A stretch of DNA of 64,000 nt from Rhodospirillaceae bacterium SYSU D60007 (GTDB taxonomy: Bacteria; Pseudomonadota; Alphaproteobacteria; Reyranellales; Reyranellaceae): the NCBI GenBank assembly GCA_003574685.1, contig QOCQ01000019.1, forward strand, positions 1 to 64,000. The letters run 5' to 3'. The notes below the pieces were generated by a model that searched no databases, was not told the DNA's origin, and saw only the letters and a list, made by a program, of their open reading frames with translations. Position numbers and translations under genes: made by a program. Below, piece by piece: positions 29,386 to 37,359 of this stretch (positions within the stretch are counted from its first letter, which is position 1; every line of letters starts with the position of its first letter).

Positions 29386-31023
29386 ATGAGCCTTTTCGGA
29401 GCGCGCGGCCATCACGGGATGACCGCCAAGGGTGTAATCCGGCGCGCGGCGATTGTCCTTGCCGCCGCCATGGGAGTGGCCTCCTGCCTGGCCGCCGATG
29501 ATCCGGCGACGTCGGCCGCGCCGCTGCGCGATGCCTCGATCGAGCGGGTCATCGTGCGCAGCTATGGCGCCATCGCCGACCGATATATCAGCGACATTGC
29601 CGATTATGGCCCGCTGAGTGTCGAGGCGCTGCGGGGCGTGTCGAACCTCGACAGCCAGCTCCGCATCGAGGAGCGTGCCGGCGCTTTGGTGCTGTATCAC
29701 GGCAATCGCATCGTGGCGCAGCGCGCCGTGCCGGCGGATCGCGGCGACGGCCCGGCCTGGGGTGCGCTGACGGCAGCGCTGGTGCACGCGGCCATGGAAA
29801 GCTCTGCTGCCTTGCGCGACGCCGGCCGCAGCCGCGTGCTGCGCGCCGCGCTTGACGGCACGACCCGCAAGCTGGACCGCAACTCGCGGTATGCGGACCC
29901 CGTGGAATCGCGGGATAACCGTTTCAACCGCGAGGGCGATGGCGGCATTGGCGTCACGGTCGAGGCCGAGAACGATCAGACGGTCGTACGGGCCGTCCAG
30001 GACGGCACACCGGCCGCCGCATCCGGCATCCGCGTCGGGGACCGCATCGTCTCGGTGGATTCGCGGCGGGTGGTTGGCCAGCCGATGCGCGAGGTCGTGC
30101 GTGAATTGCGCGGCCGTGTCGGCACGACGGTCGCCATGGGCGTGTTCCGGCCTTCCGAAAGCCGGGAGCTCGTCTTCTCGATCCGCCGGGCTTACGTCAT
30201 TCCGGGGACCGTCACTTACGAACGGCGCGGCGATATCGCGTATATCCGCCTGACCGGATTCAACAAGGGCACGCCCGAGGCCCTGAAATCGGCGCTGGAC
30301 AAGGCCGCCGCCGACATCGGCCCGGCCATGGCGGGCATTATCCTCGACATGCGCGACAATCCGGGCGGCCTGCTGGATCGCGCCATCACGACCGCCGGCC
30401 TGCTGCTCGACAGCGGCGTCATCCTGACCACTGAAGGGCGCCATCCCGACAGCCGCATGACCTTCCGCTCGCACGGCAACGCCATCCTGCCGAACGTGCC
30501 GATGGTCGCCGTGATGAACGGGCGGTCGGCCTCGGCCGCCGAAATCCTGGCCGCCGCCCTGCAGGACCGCGGCCGTGCCGTTGTGGTCGGCAGCACCTCC
30601 TACGGCAAGGGCACCGTGCAGACCGTGGTGCCGCTACCCAATGACGGCGAGTTGACGCTGACCTGGTCGCGCATGCTGGCCCCGTCCGGCTATGCGTGGG
30701 CGGAGATCGGCGTCTTGCCGACCGTGTGCACGGCCAAGTTCAGCGATGCCGGCGTGCTGTCGGTCGAAATGGAAAGGCGTGCCCAGGAAGTGCGGCGCAC
30801 GCTTGCGGACTGGCACACCGTACGCGACCCCACGCCGCAGCGGGTGACGGCGCTGCGTTCGCTCTGCCCGCCGCTTGACCAGTCACCGGCCAAGGACATC
30901 GAGCTGGCGGAGCGTGTCCTGCGTGACCGCACGCTCTATGCGCGCGCCATCGGCTACGGCGTCAGCGCCATCGCCGAACGGCCTGCCACGCCGCCGCCGG
31001 CGAACCTCAATCAGGCCCGTTAG
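29386..31023 (+). CDS. S41 family C-terminal processing peptidase-like lipoprotein
   Basis: This 545-residue protein has a lipoprotein-type leader ending in VASC (lipobox). A PDZ domain (GGIGVTVEAEND...AASGIRVGDRIVSVD) precedes the peptidase domain. The Ser/Lys dyad is visible as NGRSASAAEI and STSYGKGTVQT. CtpA-like proteases trim periplasmic proteins and peptidoglycan hydrolases. The N-terminal ~140 residues differ from short CtpA forms. Placement after rnr and the DUF983 gene is probably incidental. A hydrophilic Cys-containing tail (VCTAKF, SLCPPLD) follows the catalytic domain. Confidence 0.9.
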   Translation: MSLFGARGHHGMTAKGVIRRAAIVLAAAMGVASCLAADDPATSAAPLRDASIERVIVRSYGAIADRYISDIADYGPLSVEALRGVSNLDSQLRIEERAGALVLYHGNRIVAQRAVPADRGDGPAWGALTAALVHAAMESSAALRDAGRSRVLRAALDGTTRKLDRNSRYADPVESRDNRFNREGDGGIGVTVEAENDQTVVRAVQDGTPAAASGIRVGDRIVSVDSRRVVGQPMREVVRELRGRVGTTVAMGVFRPSESRELVFSIRRAYVIPGTVTYERRGDIAYIRLTGFNKGTPEALKSALDKAAADIGPAMAGIILDMRDNPGGLLDRAITTAGLLLDSGVILTTEGRHPDSRMTFRSHGNAILPNVPMVAVMNGRSASAAEILAAALQDRGRAVVVGSTSYGKGTVQTVVPLPNDGELTLTWSRMLAPSGYAWAEIGVLPTVCTAKFSDAGVLSVEMERRAQEVRRTLADWHTVRDPTPQRVTALRSLCPPLDQSPAKDIELAERVLRDRTLYARAIGYGVSAIAERPATPPPANLNQAR

Positions 31024-31212
31024 CCCGCATTTCTCAAACGTGTCCCCTGCTGGGGGCGCGCCACTCCAGTGGCGCCGACGGCGTGCTAACGCCGCCATCA
31101 TGCAAGCATGCGCACACGACGTTGGTCGCCCTGCGCTTCGCTGCGGGCGAGGCGCCACTGGAGTGGCGCGCTCCCGGCAGGGAATGATGCCTCGCAGCTT
31201 GAGAAATGCGGG
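31024..31212. repeat. Family-B palindromic repeat, copy 1, inside a 14-bp inverted repeat
   Basis: The core (31047-31180, 134 bp) has 30-base complementary arms, CTGCTGGGGGCGCGCCACTC and onward, around a centre with GGCG...CGCC hairpins. It matches 32977-33110 in length, orientation and most bases. A further perfect 14-bp inverted repeat, CCCGCATTTCTCAA at 31024 and TTGAGAAATGCGGG at 31199, encloses it. It fills the gap between the converging S41 and M20 genes. Confidence 0.85.
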
Positions 31213-31216
31213 TTAA

Positions 31217-32410
31217 CTATTCGGCGGCCTGGCGGACGGGTTGCTGGCGGGCCAGCACCTGCTCGACCAGCGTGACCCAGTAGGACGCGCCCAGCGGCAG
31301 CACGTCGTCGTTGAAGTCGTAGCCGGGGTTGTGAACCATGCAGCTCCCCTCGCCGTCGCCGTTGCCAATCCAGATATAGGCGCCGGGCTTGGCGCGCAGC
31401 ATCCAGGCGAAATCCTCTGATCCCATGGCCGGGGTCGGGTTGCGGTTCACGTTGCCGTCGCCGACCAGCGCGGCGGCAGCCCGCGCGGCGATCGCGGTTT
31501 CGGCCTCGCTGTTCACGGTCGCGGGGTAGCGCCGCTCGTAGCGGAAGCTGATGCTGGCGCCGAACGCCGCCGCGACGTTGCGCGCGATCCCCTCGATCCG
31601 CTTCTCAATGAAGTCCTGCACCGGCGCCTTGAAGGTGCGCACGGTGCCGCGCAGCATCGCAGTTTGGGGAATGACGTTCCAGGTGTCACCGGCGTGGATC
31701 TGCGTCGTCGAGACAACGGCCGTATCCATCGGATCGACATTGCGCGCAACGATCGACTGCAGCGCCGTCACGATATGCGAGCCGACCACCACAGGGTCGA
31801 TGCCATGATGCGGCATGGCGCCGTGCGCGCCCTTGCCCTCGACGATCACCTCGAAGACGTCGTAGGCGGCCATCATCGGGCCCGGGCGGATGGCGAACTT
31901 GCCGACCGGAATGCCGGGGATGTTGTGCATGCCGTAAACACCTTCGCAGGGGAACTTGTCGAACAGCCCCTCCTCGACCATGACACGGCCGCCGCCCTCG
32001 TTCTCCTCGGCGGGCTGGAAGATGAAATAGACCGTGCCGTCGAAATTGCGCGTTTCCGCCAGATGCCTGGCGGCACCGAGCAGCATGCAGGTATGCCCGT
32101 CATGGCCGCAGGCATGCATCTTGCCGTGATGCTTCGAGGCGTGCGCGAAGGTGTTCGTCTCGTGCACATCCAGCGCGTCCATGTCGGCGCGCAGGCCGAT
32201 GGCGCGCTTGCCGGTGCCCGCGCGGAGGACCCCTACCACGCCCGTCTTCGCGAGTCCGCGATGCACCTCGAGGCCGAAGGACTGCAATTTGGCTGCAACC
32301 ACATCCGAGGTCCGGTTCTCCTCGAAGGCGGTTTCCGGATGCATGTGCAGGTCGTGACGCCACGCCGTCATCTCTTCGTGGAAATCGGCGATGCGGTTGA
32401 TGACGGGCAT
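31217..32410 (-). CDS. M20 family amidohydrolase (hippurate hydrolase type)
   Basis: The 397-residue enzyme has the M20D layout: RHDLHMHPETAFEE, a metal-binding MHACGHDGHT, QPAEENEGGG with the catalytic Glu, the dimerisation domain starting at GKGAHGAMPHHGIDP, and GSEDFAWML near the end with the last ligand. Relatives hydrolyse N-acyl amino acids (hippurate, N-acetylcysteine, indole-acetyl amino acids) with two metal ions in the cytoplasm. The peptide-type transporter at 33-39 kb on the same strand could feed it. No signal peptide is seen. Confidence 0.93.
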   Translation of the reverse strand: MPVINRIADFHEEMTAWRHDLHMHPETAFEENRTSDVVAAKLQSFGLEVHRGLAKTGVVGVLRAGTGKRAIGLRADMDALDVHETNTFAHASKHHGKMHACGHDGHTCMLLGAARHLAETRNFDGTVYFIFQPAEENEGGGRVMVEEGLFDKFPCEGVYGMHNIPGIPVGKFAIRPGPMMAAYDVFEVIVEGKGAHGAMPHHGIDPVVVGSHIVTALQSIVARNVDPMDTAVVSTTQIHAGDTWNVIPQTAMLRGTVRTFKAPVQDFIEKRIEGIARNVAAAFGASISFRYERRYPATVNSEAETAIAARAAAALVGDGNVNRNPTPAMGSEDFAWMLRAKPGAYIWIGNGDGEGSCMVHNPGYDFNDDVLPLGASYWVTLVEQVLARQQPVRQAAE

Positions 32411-32635
32411 GACAGGGTGCCTCCGGCTGTTCGGAAAACCTGCCGGATCGTAGTCGACACCGGTGAGCCGTCAAGTTTGGCCGGCGCGCTGCTGACCTGC
32501 GGCGGCTTCGATGCCTTCCGCCAGCTTAAGGGATCGGCCTGCCAGCGTAGTGTTCCGCAAATAACTTCTGTCATCCCAAACACACCGTCATCCCGAACGC
32601 AGCGAGGAATGACGGGGAGCGCTGCGGGCAGAAAG

Positions 32636-32890
32636 TCATAGTCCGATTTTTCGCGGACGGCCCTTCCTGCGCCTGACCTCGATACCCGAATCCCGAAGCG
32701 GCGAGCTTGCGAAGAACTCCGCCAGGTTGCCCGCTCGCCTGGATTTTCGCTCCCATTCCTCAGCTGACACGACGACAGCCGCCGTTCGACCATGCCTGGT
32801 GATGGTCTGCGGTCCCTTCGATTGTGCCTGCTCAAGGAGTTCGCTGAACCGCGCCTTGGCCTCGGCAACGGTCCAGGCATCGATGTGCAT
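32636..32890 (-). CDS. Phd/YefM-type antitoxin, apparently orphan
   Basis: This 84-residue protein has the Phd pattern: WTVAEAKARFSELLEQA, GPQTITRHGRTAAVVVS, then EEWERKSRR. Phd antitoxins bind their own promoter through this domain and neutralise a Doc, RelE or PIN toxin through a disordered C-terminus, seen here as a basic RRRKGRPRK tail. No toxin frame of normal size follows on the same strand or precedes it within the gap. ATG 32890 is preferred; ATG 32905 is possible. It sits between two family-B repeats. Confidence 0.82.
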   Translation of the reverse strand: MHIDAWTVAEAKARFSELLEQAQSKGPQTITRHGRTAAVVVSAEEWERKSRRAGNLAEFFASSPLRDSGIEVRRRKGRPRKIGL

Positions 32891-32976
32891 TAGAGCCTGT
32901 CCCATCTGAAAGTGTCACTATGGTCATGATCGTCATTCCTCCGTTTGGTTCAAGTCAGCGCTTTGCCCCCGGGGCC

Positions 32977-33110
32977 CTGCTGGGAGCGCGCCACTCCAGT
33001 GGCGCCGGCGGCGTGTCAACGCCGCCATCATGCAAGCTTGCGCACACGACGCTGTTCGCCCTCCGCTTCGCTGCGGGCGATGCGCCACTGGAGTGGCGCG
33101 CTCCCGGCAG
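32977..33110. repeat. Family-B palindromic repeat, copy 2
   Basis: Complementary 30-base arms (CTGCTGGGAGCGCGCCACTC onward, and its inverse at 33081-33110) enclose a centre shared with copy 1. It has the same orientation and 134-bp length as 31047-31180. No open frame of merit is inside. It lies in the 316-base gap between the antitoxin and the ABC transporter operon; the rest of that gap holds nothing I recognise. Confidence 0.88.
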
Positions 33111-33206
33111 GCTTCAACGCCGCGCCTTGCCCTACGCGCGTCAGCGGAGCCAGCCGGGCAATCAGATATGAGAATGCCCTGGGCCCAATACCGACGCGAT
33201 TGATGC

Positions 33207-34277
33207 TCAGGCGCGCACGTAGCTGCGCTCTTCCGCCGGCAGCCGCCCCTCCTCGACGGCGTGGCAGGCGACGCGCGTTTCTCCGGCCGCGAGCAGCTCC
33301 GGCCGTTCGCGCCGGCAGCGGTCGTTGGCGAAGGGACAGCGCGGGTGGAAGGCACAGCCCGCCGGCGGATTGATCGGGCTGGGCACCTCGCCGGCGACCG
33401 GCGCGCGCCGCCGCCCGGTCATCTCCAGGTCAGGGATGGTGTCCAGCAGCATCCGCGTATAGGGGTGCCGCGGCCGGCGGAAGAGCGTGTCGGTGGCCGC
33501 CACCTCGACCAGCCGGCCGAGATACATCACGCCGACGCGGGTGCTGATGTGATAGACGACCGCGAGATTGTGCGAAATGAAGAGATAGGTCAGGCCGAAA
33601 TCGCGCTGCAGCTCCATCATCAGGTTCAGGATCTGCGCCTGCACGGACACATCGAGCGCCGATGTCGGCTCGTCGCAGACCAGGAACTCCGGCCGGCTGG
33701 CGAGCGCCCGGGCAATCGAGATGCGCTGCCGCTGGCCGCCGGAGAACTCGTGCGGGTACTTCACGCCGTCGGCCGGGGTCAGGCGCACCTGGCGCAATAG
33801 CCCCTCGACGCGCTGCCGGATCTCTTGCCCGGATTTGGCCAGCCCGAAGGCGCGGATCGGCTCGGCGATGATGTCGAACACACGCCAGCGCGGATTGAGG
33901 CTGGCATAGGGATCCTGGAAGATCATCTGCATGCGCCGGCGGATCGCGGCCATCTCCGCCCGGCCGCGGCGTGCGCCCATATCGGCGCCATCGAACTCGA
34001 TTCGCCCCGCCGTAGGCGGATAGAGGCCCACAACCAGACGCGCCACCGTCGACTTGCCGCAGCCCGATTCGCCCACCAGCGAGAAGGTCTCGCCGCGCGC
34101 GATCTCGATATCCACGCCATCGACAGCCTGCACGATGGCGCGGGGCTTGCGTTCCAGCACACGCGCGAGCCACGGCGGTGATACGTCGAAATGGCGCTTC
34201 AGTCGCTCCAGCCGCAGAAGCGGCCGTGCCGCGGCCTGCGGCGCCGGCCGCGTGACCGGTACGCCGGTGTCAGGCAT
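33207..34277 (-). CDS. Dipeptide/oligopeptide ABC transporter ATP-binding protein (DppF-like)
   Basis: This is the second ATPase of a peptide-type importer, 356 residues. Walker A is GESGCGKST, the signature is FSGGQRQRIS, Walker B is FLVCDEPTSALD, and the H-loop His is in FISHN. The C-terminal extension has the AGCAFHPRCPFA...C pattern that in this subfamily can carry an Fe-S cluster. ATG 34277 overlaps the end of the DppD-like gene by 8 bases. It is the last gene of the transporter operon. Confidence 0.95.
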   Translation of the reverse strand: MPDTGVPVTRPAPQAAARPLLRLERLKRHFDVSPPWLARVLERKPRAIVQAVDGVDIEIARGETFSLVGESGCGKSTVARLVVGLYPPTAGRIEFDGADMGARRGRAEMAAIRRRMQMIFQDPYASLNPRWRVFDIIAEPIRAFGLAKSGQEIRQRVEGLLRQVRLTPADGVKYPHEFSGGQRQRISIARALASRPEFLVCDEPTSALDVSVQAQILNLMMELQRDFGLTYLFISHNLAVVYHISTRVGVMYLGRLVEVAATDTLFRRPRHPYTRMLLDTIPDLEMTGRRRAPVAGEVPSPINPPAGCAFHPRCPFANDRCRRERPELLAAGETRVACHAVEEGRLPAEERSYVRA

Positions 34278-35289
34278 CGACCGTCTCCGCACGCAGCGGG
34301 GCGCCAACGCCCTGCGGATCGTAGAGCCAGCAGGCCGCCCGGGTCCGGCCTGCCGGCATCAGGTCCGGCCGCTCGCGCGTGCAGCGTTGGCCGGCATGCG
34401 GACAGCGCGGGTTGAAGGCGCAGCCGGGCGGGATCTCGGTCAGCCGCGGCATCGAGCCCTCGATCTGTGTGAGCCGGTGGCTGCGCTCGCCGATGGACGG
34501 GATCGAACCCATCAGGCCGCGGGTATAGGGGTGCGCCGCCTGCTTGACCACGTCGCGCACCGGACCGATTTCGGCCAGCCGGCCGGCGTACATCACCGCC
34601 ACGCGGTCGGCGGTTTCGGCGATCACGCCCATGTCGTGGGTCACCAGCATCACCGCCGTGCGATGCTCGCGGCAGAGCTTTTTCAGCAGCGCGATGATCT
34701 GGGCCTGGATCGACACATCGAGCGCTGTCGTCGGCTCGTCGGCAACGATCAGCCGCGGATTGGCACACAAGGCCAGCGCGATCACCACCCGCTGGCGCAT
34801 GCCGCCGGAAAACTGGTGCGGGTAGTGCTCGAAACGCGCCTCGGCCGCCGGAATGCCGACCTCCTTCAGCAGCTCCAGCGCGCGGGCTCGTGCCGCCGAC
34901 GCAGCCAGCGGCAAGTGGGTCTGGATCGTCTCCACGAGCTGCCGGCCGACGGTATAGAGCGGATTGAGGCTGGTCAGCGGATCCTGAAAGATGGCGCCGA
35001 TCCTTGCGCCGCGAATGCGCCGCATCTTCTCGTAGGGCAGATTGTCGATGCGCTCGCCCTCGAGCCGGATCTCGCCGCCGGCGATGCGGCCGGGCGGTTC
35101 CAGCAGCCCGATGATGGCGGCGCCGGTCAGAGACTTGCCCGCACCGGACTCGCCGACCACCCCCAGCACCTCGCCGGGCGCGATATCGAACGAGACGTCA
35201 TCGACGGCGACCAGCGTACCGCGCCGGGTGGGGAATTCGACCCGCAGATGGCTCACCTCAAGCAGCGGAGCGTTGGCGAGCGACGTCAT
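34270..35289 (-). CDS. Dipeptide/oligopeptide ABC transporter ATP-binding protein (DppD-like)
   Basis: The first ATPase of the importer has 339 residues. Walker A is GESGAGKSLT, the signature FSGGMRQRV, Walker B LIVADEPTTALD, and VTHDMGV holds the H-loop. The C-terminal PGCAFNPRCPHAGQRC motif is present as in its partner. It energises uptake through the two permeases encoded upstream. Its start lies 9 bases after the stop of the DppC-like gene. Confidence 0.95.
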   Translation of the reverse strand: MTSLANAPLLEVSHLRVEFPTRRGTLVAVDDVSFDIAPGEVLGVVGESGAGKSLTGAAIIGLLEPPGRIAGGEIRLEGERIDNLPYEKMRRIRGARIGAIFQDPLTSLNPLYTVGRQLVETIQTHLPLAASAARARALELLKEVGIPAAEARFEHYPHQFSGGMRQRVVIALALCANPRLIVADEPTTALDVSIQAQIIALLKKLCREHRTAVMLVTHDMGVIAETADRVAVMYAGRLAEIGPVRDVVKQAAHPYTRGLMGSIPSIGERSHRLTQIEGSMPRLTEIPPGCAFNPRCPHAGQRCTRERPDLMPAGRTRAACWLYDPQGVGAPLRAETVDA

Positions 35290-35298
35290 CTCCGCTGC

Positions 35299-36222
35299 TC
35301 ACCGCAGCTTGGGATTGAGGGCATCGCGCAGCCAGTCGCCCAGCAGGTTCACCGCCAGCACCAGGACCGCAAGCGTAATGCCCGGGAAGATCACGATCCA
35401 CCAGGTGCCCGACAGCAGCACGTCGTTGCCCAGCCGGATCAGCGTGCCGAGCGAGGGTTCGGTCGAGGGCAGGCCGACCCCGAGGAACGAGAGCGTCGCC
35501 TCGGTCAGGATGGCAAGACCAAGGTTGATGGTGGCGATCACCAGCACCGGCCCCATGACGTTGGGCAGCACGTGCCGCACCATGATCAGCACCGGCGACA
35601 GTCCGATCACGCGCGCCGCCTGGACGTATTCCTTGTTCTTCTCGACCAGGACCGAGCCGCGCACGGTGCGGGCATACTGCACCCAGAAGCTGAGCCCGAT
35701 GGCGCCGACGATCACGTAGATCGCGATCTCGTCGTGGCGCTGCACCGAGATGAGGCCGCGCACGACGCCGTCGATCAGCAGTGCCACCAGCAGAGCCGGG
35801 AAGGTGAGCTGCACATCGGCCAGCCGCATGATGAAGGCATCGACTGCACCGCCGACATAGCCGCTGACCAGGCCCAGCGCGATGCCCAGCACCATTGCGA
35901 AGGCCGTCGCCGCGAAGCCAACCACCAGCGACAGCCGGGTGCCGTACATGATCGAGGACAGCACGTCGCGGCCCTGCTCGTCGGTCCCTAGCGGGAACGT
36001 CCAGTCCGCATCGTCGCCGAAGAACACCGGCGGCTTCAGCGCATCCATCAGGTTGAGTGTCGCCGGATCGAACGGCGTGTGCGGCGCCAGCACCGGGGAC
36101 AGGAAGGCGGCAAGAAGGATGAAGAGTGTGACGCCGGTTGCCCACACCACCACGGGCGACGACCTGAAGCTGTACCAGATGTCGCTGTCGGCAGCGCGGC
36201 GGGCAAATTCGGCGAGGCTCAT
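35299..36222 (-). CDS. Peptide-type ABC transporter permease (DppC-like)
   Basis: The 307-residue inner-membrane protein has the N-terminal OppC-type region and about six hydrophobic segments. The EAA loop that contacts the ATPase reads YVQAARVIGLSPVLIMVRHVLPNV. It forms the translocation pore with the DppB-like partner, whose stop lies 2 bases before its ATG. The substrate class (dipeptide, oligopeptide or nickel) cannot be told from the permease. Confidence 0.95.
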   Translation of the reverse strand: MSLAEFARRAADSDIWYSFRSSPVVVWATGVTLFILLAAFLSPVLAPHTPFDPATLNLMDALKPPVFFGDDADWTFPLGTDEQGRDVLSSIMYGTRLSLVVGFAATAFAMVLGIALGLVSGYVGGAVDAFIMRLADVQLTFPALLVALLIDGVVRGLISVQRHDEIAIYVIVGAIGLSFWVQYARTVRGSVLVEKNKEYVQAARVIGLSPVLIMVRHVLPNVMGPVLVIATINLGLAILTEATLSFLGVGLPSTEPSLGTLIRLGNDVLLSGTWWIVIFPGITLAVLVLAVNLLGDWLRDALNPKLR

Positions 36223-36224
36223 GG

Positions 36225-37217
36225 TCAGTGTCCCCGCGCACCCGCGGTCGCGGCGCCACTGCGCAGCCGCGGATCGACCGCGTAGTAAAGGAGATCGACC
36301 ACGAGATTGATCAGCACGAAGAACAGCGCCACCAGCAGCAAATAGGCCGCCATCACCGGAATATCGGCGAACTGCACCGACTGGACGAAGAGCTGGCCCA
36401 TGCCGGGCCAGCTAAACACCGTTTCGGTGACGATCGAGAAGGCGATGATGGCGCCGAGCTGCAGGCCGGTGATGGTGATCACCGGCACCAGGGTGTTCTT
36501 CAGCGCATGGCCGAAATTGATCGCACGATTGGTAAGGCCGCGAGCGCGCGCGAACTTGATGTAGTCGGTGCGCATCACCTCCAGCATCTCGGATCGCACC
36601 AGCCGCATGATCAGGGTGAGCTGGAACAGCCCCAGCGTGATCGAGGGCAGGATCAGCGCCTTGAGGCCGCTCAGCGTGAAGAACCCGGACGTCCACCAGC
36701 CGAGTTGCACGGTGTCGCCCCGTCCGAATGACGGCAGCACGCCCAGGATGACCGCGAAAACCAGGATCAGCAGGATGCCGATCAGGAAGGTGGGCAGCGA
36801 CACGCCGATCAGCGACACCGCCTGCAGCAGCCGGCTGGACCAGTGGCGCGGGTAGAGCCCGGTCCACACCCCCATCGGCACTCCCACCAGGACGGCGAAC
36901 AGGGCGGCAACCAGCGCCAGCTCCAGCGTCGCCGGCATGCGTTCCAGGATCATGCGGCTGACCGGCTCGGAGGTGCGGTAGCTGAGGCCGAACCAGCCTT
37001 GCGCCGCGTTGCCGACAAAGCGCGCAAACTGAAGCGGCGCCGGGTCGTTCAGGCCGAGCCTTTGGCGCAACTCCTCCCGCTCCTGCAGCGAGGTGTCCTG
37101 GCCGACCATGCCGCTGATGGGATCGCCGACGTAACGGAACAGCAGGAAAGCCACCAGACCCACCGCGAGCAGCACGGCGATCGACTGGGCGAGGCGGCGA
37201 AGGACGAAGGCGGTCAT
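36225..37217 (-). CDS. Peptide-type ABC transporter permease (DppB-like)
   Basis: This 330-residue permease starts with the typical MTAFVLRRLAQSIAVLL segment, followed by the Pro-rich periplasmic loop and five further membrane segments. The EAA motif is YIKFARARGLTNRAINFGHALKNTLVPV. It is the first permease gene after the binding-protein gene, from which it is separated by a 142-base gap holding two strong hairpins. Confidence 0.95.
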   Translation of the reverse strand: MTAFVLRRLAQSIAVLLAVGLVAFLLFRYVGDPISGMVGQDTSLQEREELRQRLGLNDPAPLQFARFVGNAAQGWFGLSYRTSEPVSRMILERMPATLELALVAALFAVLVGVPMGVWTGLYPRHWSSRLLQAVSLIGVSLPTFLIGILLILVFAVILGVLPSFGRGDTVQLGWWTSGFFTLSGLKALILPSITLGLFQLTLIMRLVRSEMLEVMRTDYIKFARARGLTNRAINFGHALKNTLVPVITITGLQLGAIIAFSIVTETVFSWPGMGQLFVQSVQFADIPVMAAYLLLVALFFVLINLVVDLLYYAVDPRLRSGAATAGARGH

Positions 37218-37285
37218 CGAACGGCGTTTGAAGCCCTGTCAGGACAGCAGGTGCGGAAGTAGCAGGATTTGCCCCAAACGCAAAC

Positions 37286-37355
37286 CGGCCCCGTGCGCCA
37301 GCGGGCGGACGGGGCCGTCGAAACAGGCGGCCGGGAGCAGCAAGGCCCCGGCCGC
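37286..37355 (-). promoter_or_regulatory. Two tandem hairpins between the binding-protein and permease genes
   Basis: Stem 1 pairs GCGGCCGGG (37327) with CCCGGCCGC (37347), 4 bases after the binding-protein stop. Stem 2 pairs CGGCCCCGT (37286) with ACGGGGCCG (37309). Neither has a T tract. Such structures commonly protect the upstream message from 3' exonucleases or act as partial terminators, giving more binding protein than permease. This role is inferred from position. Confidence 0.6.
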
Positions 37356-37359
37356 GTCC

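Noticed and set aside
31047..33110. Insertion sequences at the family-B repeats
   Set aside because: No transposase frame lies inside or beside either copy, and no target-site duplication was found.
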